This document shows positions 40,032-48,460 of a stretch of 64,000 nt of DNA, in pieces. The notes under the pieces are model-generated. The model saw only the letters and a list, made by a program, of their open reading frames with translations, had not been told where the DNA came from and did not search any database. Numbering within the stretch: the first letter of the stretch is position 1; every line of letters begins with the position of its first letter. Made by a program: the position numbers and the translations under genes. The stretch lies in contig QCMG01000004.1 in NCBI GenBank assembly GCA_003213955.1, forward strand, positions 62,001-126,000. The letters are read 5' to 3'. This DNA comes from Prochlorococcus sp. AG-418-M08 (GTDB taxonomy: Bacteria; Cyanobacteriota; Cyanobacteriia; PCC-6307; Cyanobiaceae).

Positions 40032-41261
40032 GTGCCTCATTCACTATTAATTATATCTAATGGCCATGGAGAAGATGTTATTGCTTTAGAAATAATAAAA
40101 CGACTTTTAAAAAAAATAAAAATAAAAACCATTGAGGTTATGCCTTTGGTCGGTAATGGTAATATCTTTGATTCCATAAAGTCGAAGAATTTTCATAAAA
40201 TTGGTCATCTTAAAAATCTACCAAGCGGTGGTTTTAGTAATCAAAGTTTGAAAGGTTTTTTACTTGATTTTTTTTCAGGATTTTTAGTTGATATTTTTAA
40301 AAATTTTTTAATTGTAATAGGTAAATCAAAAAATAATTATAAAATTATTGCTGTTGGCGATTTTTTACCTTTATTTTTTGCGTGGAGCTCAAAATGTGAA
40401 TTTGCTTTCGTAGGCATGCCAAAAAGTGATCATACTTGGAGCAATGGACCAGGATGGGAGTTTAGTGATTTTTATCATAAATTGAAAGGCTCAGAATGGG
40501 ATCCTTGGGAAATGTTTCTTATGAAATCTGGAAGATGCAAAAGTTTAATAATGCGAGACGAAATAACAGCAAATAATCTAAATAAAAAATTGATAAATGC
40601 AAAATATTTAGGTAATCCAATGATGGATTTTGTCCATCAGAAAAATGAAAATATTTCTAATATTATTATGTTTTACAGAATAATTATATTAATTGGTAGT
40701 AGATTTCCTGAAGCACTAAATAACCTTGATCGCTTTTTAGATTCTTTAAATCAACTTAATTTACCAAAAGATTTGATTATTCTTTTGCCTTTAAGTATGA
40801 ATGCAAATATATTACAAATTAAAAGTCGTTTTAAAAAACATGGTTATTTAGAAGATAAGAGTTGTCATTTTATGGTAGGGGAAGATTCGGTTTGGAAAAA
40901 AAAAGATAAGTATATTTTGTTAGGCAAAAATACATTTAATTTATGGGCAAACATGGCTACTGTTGGTTTATCAAATGCAGGAACTGCTACGGAACAAATT
41001 GCTGGACTTGGTGTTCCTTCTTTATCTCTTCCTGGTAATGGGCCCCAATTCACAAAATCATTCGCAAATAGACAATCTAGGTTATTGGGAGGAGGTGTTT
41101 TAGTTTGTCAAAATAAAAAAATTCTTTTGCATAATTTAGAAATGCTTTTAAATGATAGACAATGTAGATTAAATCAAGTAAAAGTTGGCATGAAAAGAAT
41201 GGGCAAAAGTGGTGCTAGTAAGAAAATTGTAGATTATTTGAATTTAAATTTGTTATCTTGA
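40032..41261 (+). CDS. LpxB-related glycosyltransferase (lipid-A-disaccharide synthase-like protein)
   Basis: About 409 residues with the GT-B features of the LpxB-related family: LLIISNGHGEDVIA at the N-terminus, VGNGNIFDS, the GDFLPLFFAW segment, and the C-terminal nucleotide-sugar site VGLSNAGTATEQIAGLGVPSLSLPGNGPQF (about 310-340). Cyanobacteria carry this paralogue in addition to LpxB itself; its acceptor is unknown. The open frame continues upstream to 39792, but that part is antisense to tRNA-Cys. The GTG at 40032 (VPHSLLIISNG) just after the tRNA 5' end is the best start. It precedes a small conserved gene by about 36 bp. Confidence 0.8.
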   Translation: MPHSLLIISNGHGEDVIALEIIKRLLKKIKIKTIEVMPLVGNGNIFDSIKSKNFHKIGHLKNLPSGGFSNQSLKGFLLDFFSGFLVDIFKNFLIVIGKSKNNYKIIAVGDFLPLFFAWSSKCEFAFVGMPKSDHTWSNGPGWEFSDFYHKLKGSEWDPWEMFLMKSGRCKSLIMRDEITANNLNKKLINAKYLGNPMMDFVHQKNENISNIIMFYRIIILIGSRFPEALNNLDRFLDSLNQLNLPKDLIILLPLSMNANILQIKSRFKKHGYLEDKSCHFMVGEDSVWKKKDKYILLGKNTFNLWANMATVGLSNAGTATEQIAGLGVPSLSLPGNGPQFTKSFANRQSRLLGGGVLVCQNKKILLHNLEMLLNDRQCRLNQVKVGMKRMGKSGASKKIVDYLNLNLLS

Positions 41262-41297
41262 TAAAGTAAAATCTTCATATGGTTTTATGAATTGTTT

Positions 41298-41564
41298 ATG
41301 TACCCAATTAATGATCGAGAATATCTAATTATATGTTCAGAAATAGCTAAAGTTATGAGCGTAAGTTTGTCTTCAGCAAAAAAAAAGGTAGAGATTCAAA
41401 TTGCTAAACAAGGTTCTAAAACTATTGAAGAAAAAAGAAAAGTTGCTAAAGATCTATTAGAAATTTGTGAAAAGAATGATGATAAAAAACAAAGTTCTTC
41501 AAAAATATTAGATAAACTTATGTCTGCTCTAGAAAATGAAGATAATTTCTTGACTGAAGATTAA
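41298..41564 (+). CDS. small conserved hypothetical protein
   Basis: An 88-residue helical, Lys-rich protein of unknown function. The first third is the most conserved-looking (YPINDREYLIICSEIAKVMSVSLSSAKKKVEIQIA) and could form a small helical DNA- or RNA-binding fold. The last third is low-complexity and acidic. ATG at 41298 is preferred over a TTG two codons upstream. It is convergent with the RNase D-like gene, with adjoining stops. Confidence 0.65.
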   Translation: MYPINDREYLIICSEIAKVMSVSLSSAKKKVEIQIAKQGSKTIEEKRKVAKDLLEICEKNDDKKQSSSKILDKLMSALENEDNFLTED

Positions 41565-42206
41565 CTAATGTTCAAATACATTGGTAAATTTTAATATATC
41601 TAATTCAGAATGAACTGGAATACTTTTAAAACATTTTTGAGCCAATTCGTATCTGCCCTCTCTCTCAAGTATTATTTTTAATTTGTGCATTGCCTTAATT
41701 AGATACCTTACGTCATTAGCAGCATAATCAATTTGCTGATTGGATAAATTCTCGTTACTACCCCAATCACTACATTGCGAGCTTTTATCTAATTCTACGC
41801 CTATTAATTCATGAATTAAATCCTTTAATCCATGTTTATTCGTATATGTCCTGGCCAGTTTACTAGCTATTTTTGTACAAAAAATATTATTTGTATTGAT
41901 CTTAAGATTACATTTTAGAGCTGCTACATCAAATCTAGCATAATGAAATATTTTCATTATATTATCATTTTCAAATAATTTTTTTATATTGGGTGAATCT
42001 GAGTTATTAAGTTCTATTTTAATGCATGAAGTTAAACTTGATTCATTACATATTTGAATTAAACATAGTCTATCTCTTCCATGTATTAATCCCATTGCCT
42101 CAGTATCAACAGCTAAATAAGATGAATTTTTGTAGAGATTATATAAATCAAAATTTATATCATTTTGGAAAAAAGTTATTTTTTTATTTTGTTCAATATT
42201 ATTCAT
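41565..42206 (-). CDS. RNase D-like 3'-5' exonuclease
   Basis: A 213-residue DEDDy exonuclease domain protein. Exo I is YLAVDTEAMGL (about 32-42), Exo II is KIFHYARFDVAAL (about 85-97) and Exo III is QIDYAANDVRYLIKAM (about 158-173), carrying the four acidic residues and the Tyr. It lacks the C-terminal HRDC domains of E. coli RNase D and is the short form common in cyanobacteria and alphaproteobacteria. RNase D-type enzymes trim the 3' ends of stable RNAs such as tRNA precursors. Confidence 0.88.
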   Translation of the reverse strand: MNNIEQNKKITFFQNDINFDLYNLYKNSSYLAVDTEAMGLIHGRDRLCLIQICNESSLTSCIKIELNNSDSPNIKKLFENDNIMKIFHYARFDVAALKCNLKINTNNIFCTKIASKLARTYTNKHGLKDLIHELIGVELDKSSQCSDWGSNENLSNQQIDYAANDVRYLIKAMHKLKIILEREGRYELAQKCFKSIPVHSELDILKFTNVFEH

Positions 42207-42375
42207 TAGTATTAACTATAAATAAATCCAATATTTACTTTACATTATTCTTATAAATTTGTGATTTAGCTATTCCTTAAGAATTAAAGTTATTTTAATC
42301 GTAGTAATCATAATTTATATTAAGATGAACTTTAAAATTTTAAAATAGTAATTTATTAAAAGAAATTTTATATAT

Positions 42376-42936
42376 ATGACGTATTCTCTTCAATCAACAT
42401 TATTACTTACGATTCTTCTTGCAATTGGCTTATTCTTTTTTTTAAGAGCTTCTAGTAAAGATAGAACAACAGTATGTGAAATAACTTCTACTAAAAATCC
42501 AGTAGAAGTATTAAACGTAATGTGCGAATGGCTTAATTTAAGAGGCTGGGAGCAGTCAGGTGGAGATTTTGATCAAAGAATTTTAATATTTAAAGGACAG
42601 GTCTTATCTAGTAAATTGTTGGCAATTTTTTTAAGTTTATTAGGTGGATTTGGATCTTGCGCTTTAGGGTTAGTAATTATTCAGATATATCCAAATTTAA
42701 GTTGGTGGCCTATTCTTTTGGGTCTAATTGGAGGGCCTGTATCAGGACTTATTTATTTCAAGAAGTCAGCTAGGGAAGAAAAATTTGAATTAAGATTAAT
42801 AAGTAATGATGATAATGAAGAAATGACCTCAATGAGATTCAGAGCCCATAGAGATGAATTGATATCCCTAGAAAATGAATTAAGCGATAGATTAGGTTTA
42901 AAAAGTGACGGTTCTTTATTCAAGACTCCAATCTAG
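42376..42936 (+). CDS. cofactor assembly of complex C (CCB)-like membrane protein
   Basis: A 186-residue protein with an N-terminal membrane helix (about 8-25), a soluble stretch (DRTTVCEITSTKNPVEVLNVMCEWLNLRGW), a helical hairpin in the membrane (about 78-125, with GGFGSCALGLVIIQIYP and LLGLIGGPVSGLIYF), and an acidic C-terminal domain. The layout resembles CCB-type proteins (DUF2930), which in chloroplasts attach haem ci to cytochrome b6. The function is by family resemblance only. It stands between the convergent RNase D-like gene and hemF. Confidence 0.65.
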   Translation: MTYSLQSTLLLTILLAIGLFFFLRASSKDRTTVCEITSTKNPVEVLNVMCEWLNLRGWEQSGGDFDQRILIFKGQVLSSKLLAIFLSLLGGFGSCALGLVIIQIYPNLSWWPILLGLIGGPVSGLIYFKKSAREEKFELRLISNDDNEEMTSMRFRAHRDELISLENELSDRLGLKSDGSLFKTPI

Positions 42937-42966
42937 TACGAAATTTCTCGCAAATTTTCGGAATAT

Positions 42967-43995
42967 TTAATCAAACATATCATTTTCTAAACAAAATTTT
43001 TCTAAAAATTTATCATTTTGCCAGTCTTGAGGTTTTGTAAAAATTTTAGTGAGGTAATCCTCTTTAGATTCTTTTTTTGCTTTATACCCATATTCCCATC
43101 TGGCTAAGGGTGGTAACGACATTAATATAGATTCAGTTCTACCATTTGTTTGCAACCCAAAAATTGTTCCTCTGTCCCAAACTAAATTAAATTCAACGTA
43201 TCTTCCTCTTCTATAAAGTTGAAATTCTCTCTCTTCTGTTGTGTAGTTTTGTTTAATTCTTTTTTCTACTATTGGTAGATAGGAACTAAGAAACGCTTCG
43301 CCACAATTTTCTGCTAATGAAAATAAATTATTCCAATTTAAGTCTAACTCGCCAACATTATTAGATTCTTTAGAGGCTGTACCATCTTTGTTTTTACCTT
43401 TATAAAGGCTTCCAGAACCATCTTGATAGTCATAAAAGATACCTCCAACGCCTCTAGATTCATTTCTGTGTTTTAAAAAGAAATATTCATCACACCATGG
43501 CTTAAATACCTTGTGGAGATTTTTATTTACTTTCTTGCAGGCATTACTAAGTTCTTTATGAAAGTGTCTCACGTCAGTTAGATAAGGGTAATATGGCGTT
43601 AGATCTGCACCTCCACCAAACCACCAAACTGGTCCTGCTTCGAAATAACGATAATTAAGATGAACTGTAGGTATAAAAGGATTTTTCGGATGCAATACCA
43701 TTGACGTTCCTGTAGCAAACCATTCGTGGCCTTTAGCTTCTGGTCTTTGTGAAATGATTGACTGAGGTAGTTCTTTACCATATACCTCTGAGAAATTGAC
43801 TCCAGCTTGTTCAAAAATCGAGCCATTTTTTAAAACTCTTGATCTTCCCCCTCCACCTTCTTCTCTTAACCAAGTTTCTTCAGTAAATTTAGCTTTACCA
43901 TCAGTATTTTCTAATCCTTTGCAAATATTATCTTGTAATTTTATTAAGAGATTCTTAGTTTTCTCTCTTGAATTCTTAGGGGGTTCTTTAGACAT
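42967..43995 (-). CDS. hemF: oxygen-dependent coproporphyrinogen III oxidase
   Basis: A 342-residue aerobic enzyme making protoporphyrinogen IX by two oxidative decarboxylations, on the path to haem and chlorophyll. Conserved segments include [90 protein letters not shown]. Length is normal. It is divergent from mrp, with about 160 bp between, where a short A/T palindrome lies at 44014-44028. Confidence 0.97.
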   Translation of the reverse strand: MSKEPPKNSREKTKNLLIKLQDNICKGLENTDGKAKFTEETWLREEGGGGRSRVLKNGSIFEQAGVNFSEVYGKELPQSIISQRPEAKGHEWFATGTSMVLHPKNPFIPTVHLNYRYFEAGPVWWFGGGADLTPYYPYLTDVRHFHKELSNACKKVNKNLHKVFKPWCDEYFFLKHRNESRGVGGIFYDYQDGSGSLYKGKNKDGTASKESNNVGELDLNWNNLFSLAENCGEAFLSSYLPIVEKRIKQNYTTEEREFQLYRRGRYVEFNLVWDRGTIFGLQTNGRTESILMSLPPLARWEYGYKAKKESKEDYLTKIFTKPQDWQNDKFLEKFCLENDMFD

Positions 43996-44154
43996 TTATT
44001 TGACTTTTTATTTAAGAATTAAATTCTTGGTTAATTAGTAGTTTCCCTTTATAATTTCTCTTAAGGGGGAGTATTTTCTTATTATTTGATAGTTCGACAT
44101 AGTTCTTAATCTTTTAATGAGTCAAATAACCTATAAAATAATTTAAAAACTTTG

Positions 44155-45222
44155 ATGACTACAGTCGAAGATGCGAATAATGCTTTATCAGGGATTCTAG
44201 ATTCTGGATCGAAGAAAAATCTAATTGAATTGGCTTGGATTAAAAACGTTAGAGTAATTTCACCCAGAATAATAATCACTCTTTCATTACCTTCATTTGC
44301 AAATTCTCAGAGAGACAGAATAGTACAAGAGGTTAGAAATAAACTGCTTAAATTCGAGGATATCAACGATGTGCAAATTGAGATAGATAATGACGTATCT
44401 CAAGCAAATTCCAAAAATGAAAGTAATGTCCCTGAGTTAAAGAATATAAAAGGTATAAAACATATTATTGCTATAAGTAGTGGTAAAGGAGGTGTAGGGA
44501 AAAGTACAATTGCAGTTAATATTGCATGCTCATTAGCAAAATTAGGATTGAATACTGGTTTATTAGATGCAGATATATATGGGCCTAATACTCCTTCTAT
44601 GTTAGGAGTTAATGAAGAAAATCCAAAAGTTACAGATGGTAGTGGTAACGAGCAAAGATTAATCCCAATTAATAAGTTTGGGATTTCATTAGTTTCAATG
44701 GGTTTTTTGATAGAAGAGGGACAACCGGTCATATGGCGAGGACCAATGCTGAATAGCATAATAAAACAATTTCTTTATCAAGTTGAATGGAATAATCTTG
44801 ATTTCTTGGTTATTGATTTACCTCCAGGTACAGGTGATGCTCAGATTTCTTTATCTCAATCTGTACCTATTTCTGGAGCGATTGTTGTAACAACCCCTCA
44901 ACAAGTATCTTTGCAAGATGCAAGGAGAGGTTTGGCAATGTTTAAGCAACTTGGAGTCCCATTATTGGGTGTTATAGAAAATATGTCTGTATTTATTCCA
45001 CCTGATATGCCAAATAAAAAATATGAAATCTTTGGTAAAGGTGGCGGAAAAATCTTAGCTAAAGAAAATAATTTACCATTACTTGCTCAAATTCCTATTG
45101 AAATGATACTTGTTAATGAGAGTAATAAGGGAATTCCAATCTCAATCAGTGAACCAGATAAAGAAAGTTCTATTAGATTTAAAGAGTTGGCTCAATTAAT
45201 TAAACAACAATTTATTAATTAG
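44155..45222 (+). CDS. mrp: Mrp/ApbC-family iron-sulfur cluster carrier ATPase
   Basis: A 355-residue P-loop ATPase that carries or delivers Fe-S clusters. The N-terminal DUF59-like domain spans about 5-85. The deviant Walker A SSGKGGVGKSTIAVN is near 107-121, followed by GLLDADIYGPNTPSMLG and VIDLPPGTGDAQISL. The cluster-binding CxxC usual near the C-terminus of many Mrp proteins is not seen: the region after GVIENMS has no CxxC. The ATG at 44155 is preferred to the TTG one codon earlier. It is 6 bp upstream of rodA. Confidence 0.9.
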   Translation: MTTVEDANNALSGILDSGSKKNLIELAWIKNVRVISPRIIITLSLPSFANSQRDRIVQEVRNKLLKFEDINDVQIEIDNDVSQANSKNESNVPELKNIKGIKHIIAISSGKGGVGKSTIAVNIACSLAKLGLNTGLLDADIYGPNTPSMLGVNEENPKVTDGSGNEQRLIPINKFGISLVSMGFLIEEGQPVIWRGPMLNSIIKQFLYQVEWNNLDFLVIDLPPGTGDAQISLSQSVPISGAIVVTTPQQVSLQDARRGLAMFKQLGVPLLGVIENMSVFIPPDMPNKKYEIFGKGGGKILAKENNLPLLAQIPIEMILVNESNKGIPISISEPDKESSIRFKELAQLIKQQFIN

Positions 45223-45228
45223 TAATAA

Positions 45229-46500
45229 ATGTTTAATGGAACTTCTTTACTAAAGAATAAGAGATTGTTTCAAAAGAAATATTCAATTAATCGAAAAATT
45301 GTTTTTTCACCTTTACTAGTCATACCTTTATCTTTGGTAATTATTTCAAGTATTTTAATAAAAAGTGTACAAAGAGAATTTTTACAATCAGATTTTTTAA
45401 ATCATCTTTGCACAGGCTTGTTGGGATATCTTTTAGCCATTTTTATTTCATATATACCAATAGAAAGAATTAAAAAATATTTGATCCCATTTTATTTTTG
45501 TTCTTTAATTTCATTACTTTTAATCTATTTTTTTGGAGTCTCAATTTATGGAGCTCAAAGATGGCTAAACTTAGGAATTTTTTCTTTTCAACCATCGGAA
45601 GTCGCTAAATTGAGTACGATATTAATTCTTGCTTTAGTGCTAGAAAGAAAATATATTTCTTCTATAAAAGATCTAATATTACCTTTTTTAATTGTTATTG
45701 TTCCTTGGTTATTAATATTTTTTCAACCTGATTTGGGAACTTCATTAGTCTTAATAGTATTGACTTTTGTAATGCTTTATTGGTCCCAAATGCCTATAGA
45801 GTGGATACTCATTTTAGGTTTTTGTATTGTTACATCAATATTTTATTTGGTCTTTCCAAACTTGCTTATCTTTTGGATTCCTTTAATGGGTTACTTGGGT
45901 TATAGATCCTCGCAAAAGAAAATTATCTTCTCGATTTTCACGTTAGTTCTTCATTCATTAGTTATTAAGTTGACACCTAATATATGGGAATATGGCTTAA
46001 AAGATTATCAAAAAGATAGATTAATTTTGTTCTTAGATCCTAGTAGGGACCCTTTAGGTGGAGGATATCATTTATTGCAAAGTAAAATAGCTATTGGATC
46101 AGGAGGCCTTTTGGGCACGGGTTTATTAAATGGTAAATTGACAAATTTACAATTTATACCTGAACAACATACAGATTTTATATTTAGTGCTTTAGGGGAG
46201 GAATTAGGATTTTTAGGATCAATTCTAATTCTACTTTTGTTCTTTATTTTGATTACTCATCTTCTAAAGATTTCAAAAAATGCTAGAACAAATTTTGAGT
46301 CATTAATAGTTATTGGAATAACTTCAACATTCTTATTTCAAATCATCATTAACTTATTTATGACTATTGGATTAGGTCCAGTAACGGGAATTCCTCTACC
46401 TTTTATGAGTTATGGTAGAACTTCTTTGTTAATTAATTTTATATTCATTGGTCTGGCATTATCTACATTAAATCGCTCTAGATCATTAAGAAATCAATGA
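45229..46500 (+). CDS. rodA: rod shape-determining protein RodA (SEDS glycosyltransferase)
   Basis: A 423-residue SEDS-family peptidoglycan polymerase with about ten membrane helices. Family motifs are GAQRWLNLGIFSFQPSEVAKLS, FFQPDLGTSLVL, QSKIAIGSGGLLGTGLLNG, HTDFIFSALGEELGFLG and GIPLPFMSYGRTSLL. RodA is preferred to FtsW on the periplasmic loop sequence DPLGGGYHLLQSKIAIGSGG. It starts 6 bp after mrp, and its stop overlaps the start of the histidine-kinase-like gene by 4 bp (ATGA). Confidence 0.92.
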   Translation: MFNGTSLLKNKRLFQKKYSINRKIVFSPLLVIPLSLVIISSILIKSVQREFLQSDFLNHLCTGLLGYLLAIFISYIPIERIKKYLIPFYFCSLISLLLIYFFGVSIYGAQRWLNLGIFSFQPSEVAKLSTILILALVLERKYISSIKDLILPFLIVIVPWLLIFFQPDLGTSLVLIVLTFVMLYWSQMPIEWILILGFCIVTSIFYLVFPNLLIFWIPLMGYLGYRSSQKKIIFSIFTLVLHSLVIKLTPNIWEYGLKDYQKDRLILFLDPSRDPLGGGYHLLQSKIAIGSGGLLGTGLLNGKLTNLQFIPEQHTDFIFSALGEELGFLGSILILLLFFILITHLLKISKNARTNFESLIVIGITSTFLFQIIINLFMTIGLGPVTGIPLPFMSYGRTSLLINFIFIGLALSTLNRSRSLRNQ

Positions 46501-47867
46501 AATCTTTTATAACTATAAAAAAAATTCAAGATTTACTTTTGCAAGGATTAAATACTAAATATGTTGATGATGAAACTTCTAGGCGGATGTGGTGGGCCTC
46601 TTTAGAAGTTATTCAAAAAGAGTTCCTTTCTAATTCCTACAAAGAAGGAGGATTGTGGGTTGCTTCTCCTTTGCCTGTTCTCACCGATAAAAAATATTTA
46701 ACTAAAATGAAGGGTTGGTTATGGTCTCCAGAGGGTTTTCCATATTTTCAAAGGGATAGTGCTGGGTTCTTACCTGTAGAGCACTCTAGAAAAATTAAAG
46801 AAGATAGTAATTTTATTAGGAATTACAAAGTATTAAATTTAAATAGTAAAGATGGTTTTGAACCTTTTTTAATAATTATTACTAAAAATTTTCAATGTCT
46901 TTTAACAATTGCAGGAGAAAAAGATAAGAAAACATTACTCATGAGATGTGATGAAAAGAGCCTAAAAACTGCAATTAAATTGATTGATGCGAAATTGAAT
47001 CAAGATAATTTTCAAGAGTCACTTAATTTTCGTAATGCAATTAAAAATTTAGGAAATCTTAATATAAATGATGAATTTGAAAATAATTTTTGGCCCAGTT
47101 TATCAACTAAGTTGGCAAACTTAATTCCTAAATTAAGTGTTCAGAATGCAATTAAAAATGATGATAAAAATGATCAATTAACGGAGGCAAAGTTATTACA
47201 AGCAATTTCTCATGAAGTTAGAACTCCTTTAGCAACAATAAGGACCTTAATAAGCTCTACTCTTAGAAAATATAATATGGACGAATCAATGAGAAATCGC
47301 TTAATTCAAATTGATAATGAGTGTAATGAGCAAATTGATCGATTTGGTCTTATTTTTAATGCTGCGGAACTTGTAAGTAATAATATATCTCCCCCAAATC
47401 AACTGGCAAGAATAAATTTAGGGGAAATTTTATTTAAATTGGAACCTATTTGGGATAAACAATTGAAGCGCCGAGGTATCTCATTGAAAATTGATATACC
47501 GAAACAACTTCCTGAAATTTTTAGTGATTCTGAAAAACTTGAATTAATGTTAAGAGGACTTATTGATAAGAATACTAGAGGACTAAGAGAAGGTAGTAGT
47601 CTAATATTAGAGTTACAACCTGCAGGCCAAAAATTAAAACTTCAATTAAAAGTAAAAAAATTTGATAGGGGTAAAAATGAAATTGGCAATAAAGATCATG
47701 GTTCGGATATTAGTCCTGTACTAAATTGGAATCCTCAGACGGGAAGCTTGCAATTGAGTCAGATTGCAACTCAAAAATTATTGGCAAGTTTAGGAGGTCA
47801 TGTCACTCAAAGAAGAGATACTGGCTTGACAGTATTTTTCCCAATTGCTGATAAGGATTATATTTAA
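46497..47867 (+). CDS. histidine-kinase-like protein with degenerate ATPase domain
   Basis: 456 residues, soluble. The N-terminal half (about 20-170) is an undefined sensor-like domain. The dimerisation/phosphotransfer helix is clear: LLQAISHEVRTPLATIRTL with His239. The ATP-binding half is poorly conserved. The N box reads LMLRGLIDKNTRGLREGS instead of NLxxNAxxxT, no DxGxG box is visible, and the GLGL segment has become SLQLSQIATQKLL. It may be a kinase of a divergent cyanobacterial family or a pseudokinase. The ATGA overlap with rodA implies coupled translation. psaD follows 110 bp later. Confidence 0.75.
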   Translation: MKSFITIKKIQDLLLQGLNTKYVDDETSRRMWWASLEVIQKEFLSNSYKEGGLWVASPLPVLTDKKYLTKMKGWLWSPEGFPYFQRDSAGFLPVEHSRKIKEDSNFIRNYKVLNLNSKDGFEPFLIIITKNFQCLLTIAGEKDKKTLLMRCDEKSLKTAIKLIDAKLNQDNFQESLNFRNAIKNLGNLNINDEFENNFWPSLSTKLANLIPKLSVQNAIKNDDKNDQLTEAKLLQAISHEVRTPLATIRTLISSTLRKYNMDESMRNRLIQIDNECNEQIDRFGLIFNAAELVSNNISPPNQLARINLGEILFKLEPIWDKQLKRRGISLKIDIPKQLPEIFSDSEKLELMLRGLIDKNTRGLREGSSLILELQPAGQKLKLQLKVKKFDRGKNEIGNKDHGSDISPVLNWNPQTGSLQLSQIATQKLLASLGGHVTQRRDTGLTVFFPIADKDYI

Positions 47868-47978
47868 TTGAATATTTATTTTGTAAATTTATTAAATAAT
47901 GTAGAAACTTTTTTAATAATAAGGAAATTTGTAAAACATGAATGCTAGTTTCTTATTATAAATAACTTTAAAAATAGG

Positions 47979-48401
47979 ATGACTGAAACTTTAGTTGGTC
48001 AATTTCCAAAGCATATAGGTAGTACTGGGGGTTTATTAAACTCTGCAGAAACAGAAGAAAAATATGCAATTTCATGGAATAGCTCCAAAGAACAAGCATT
48101 TGAAATGCCTACTGGTGGAGCTGCTGTTATGCATGAGGGAGATAATTTGATGTACTTTGCAAGAAAGGAACAATGTCTTGCTCTTGGTACACAATTGAGG
48201 GGTTTAAAACCTAGGATTGAAAATTTTAAAATTTATAGAATTTTTCCTGGTGGAGATATTGAATTCTTACATCCTAAAGATGGAGTTTTCCCCGAAAAAG
48301 TTAATGAGGGCAGAGAGAAAGTTGGTCATAATCCAAGAAGAATAGGCGAGAATCCAAATCCTGCCGGTTTAAAATTTACAACTAAAAAAACTTTTGAATA
48401 A
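47979..48401 (+). CDS. psaD: photosystem I subunit II PsaD
   Basis: A 140-residue stromal-side subunit of photosystem I that docks ferredoxin and stabilises PsaC. The typical sequence is intact: [77 protein letters not shown] and [11 protein letters not shown]. Length is as in other cyanobacteria. Upstream, 110 bp of A+T-rich DNA probably holds a strong promoter. A hairpin covers the stop codon. Confidence 0.99.
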   Translation: MTETLVGQFPKHIGSTGGLLNSAETEEKYAISWNSSKEQAFEMPTGGAAVMHEGDNLMYFARKEQCLALGTQLRGLKPRIENFKIYRIFPGGDIEFLHPKDGVFPEKVNEGREKVGHNPRRIGENPNPAGLKFTTKKTFE

Positions 48402-48414
48402 ATTTTCGAAAGTT
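48389..48414 (+). terminator. 10-bp hairpin over the psaD stop codon
   Basis: AACTTTTGAA (48389-48398) pairs with TTCGAAAGTT (48405-48414), ten pairs with one G-U, around a 6-base loop that contains the TAA stop. No U run follows. It may terminate the transcript or protect the 3' end of an abundant mRNA. Position and stem are seen; the role is inferred. Confidence 0.45.
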
Positions 48415-48460
48415 GATATAAAAGACAAATATAATTATAATTTGGGCTGAAACTACTAGT

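Noticed and set aside
44014-44028. AAGAATT-A-AATTCTT palindrome between hemF and mrp
   Set aside because: Short and purely A+T-rich apart from two G/C pairs; likely chance.
47868-47978. HLR1 (RpaB) site in the psaD upstream region
   Set aside because: TTTGTAA-type words occur, but not as the required pair of direct repeats with 2-bp spacing.
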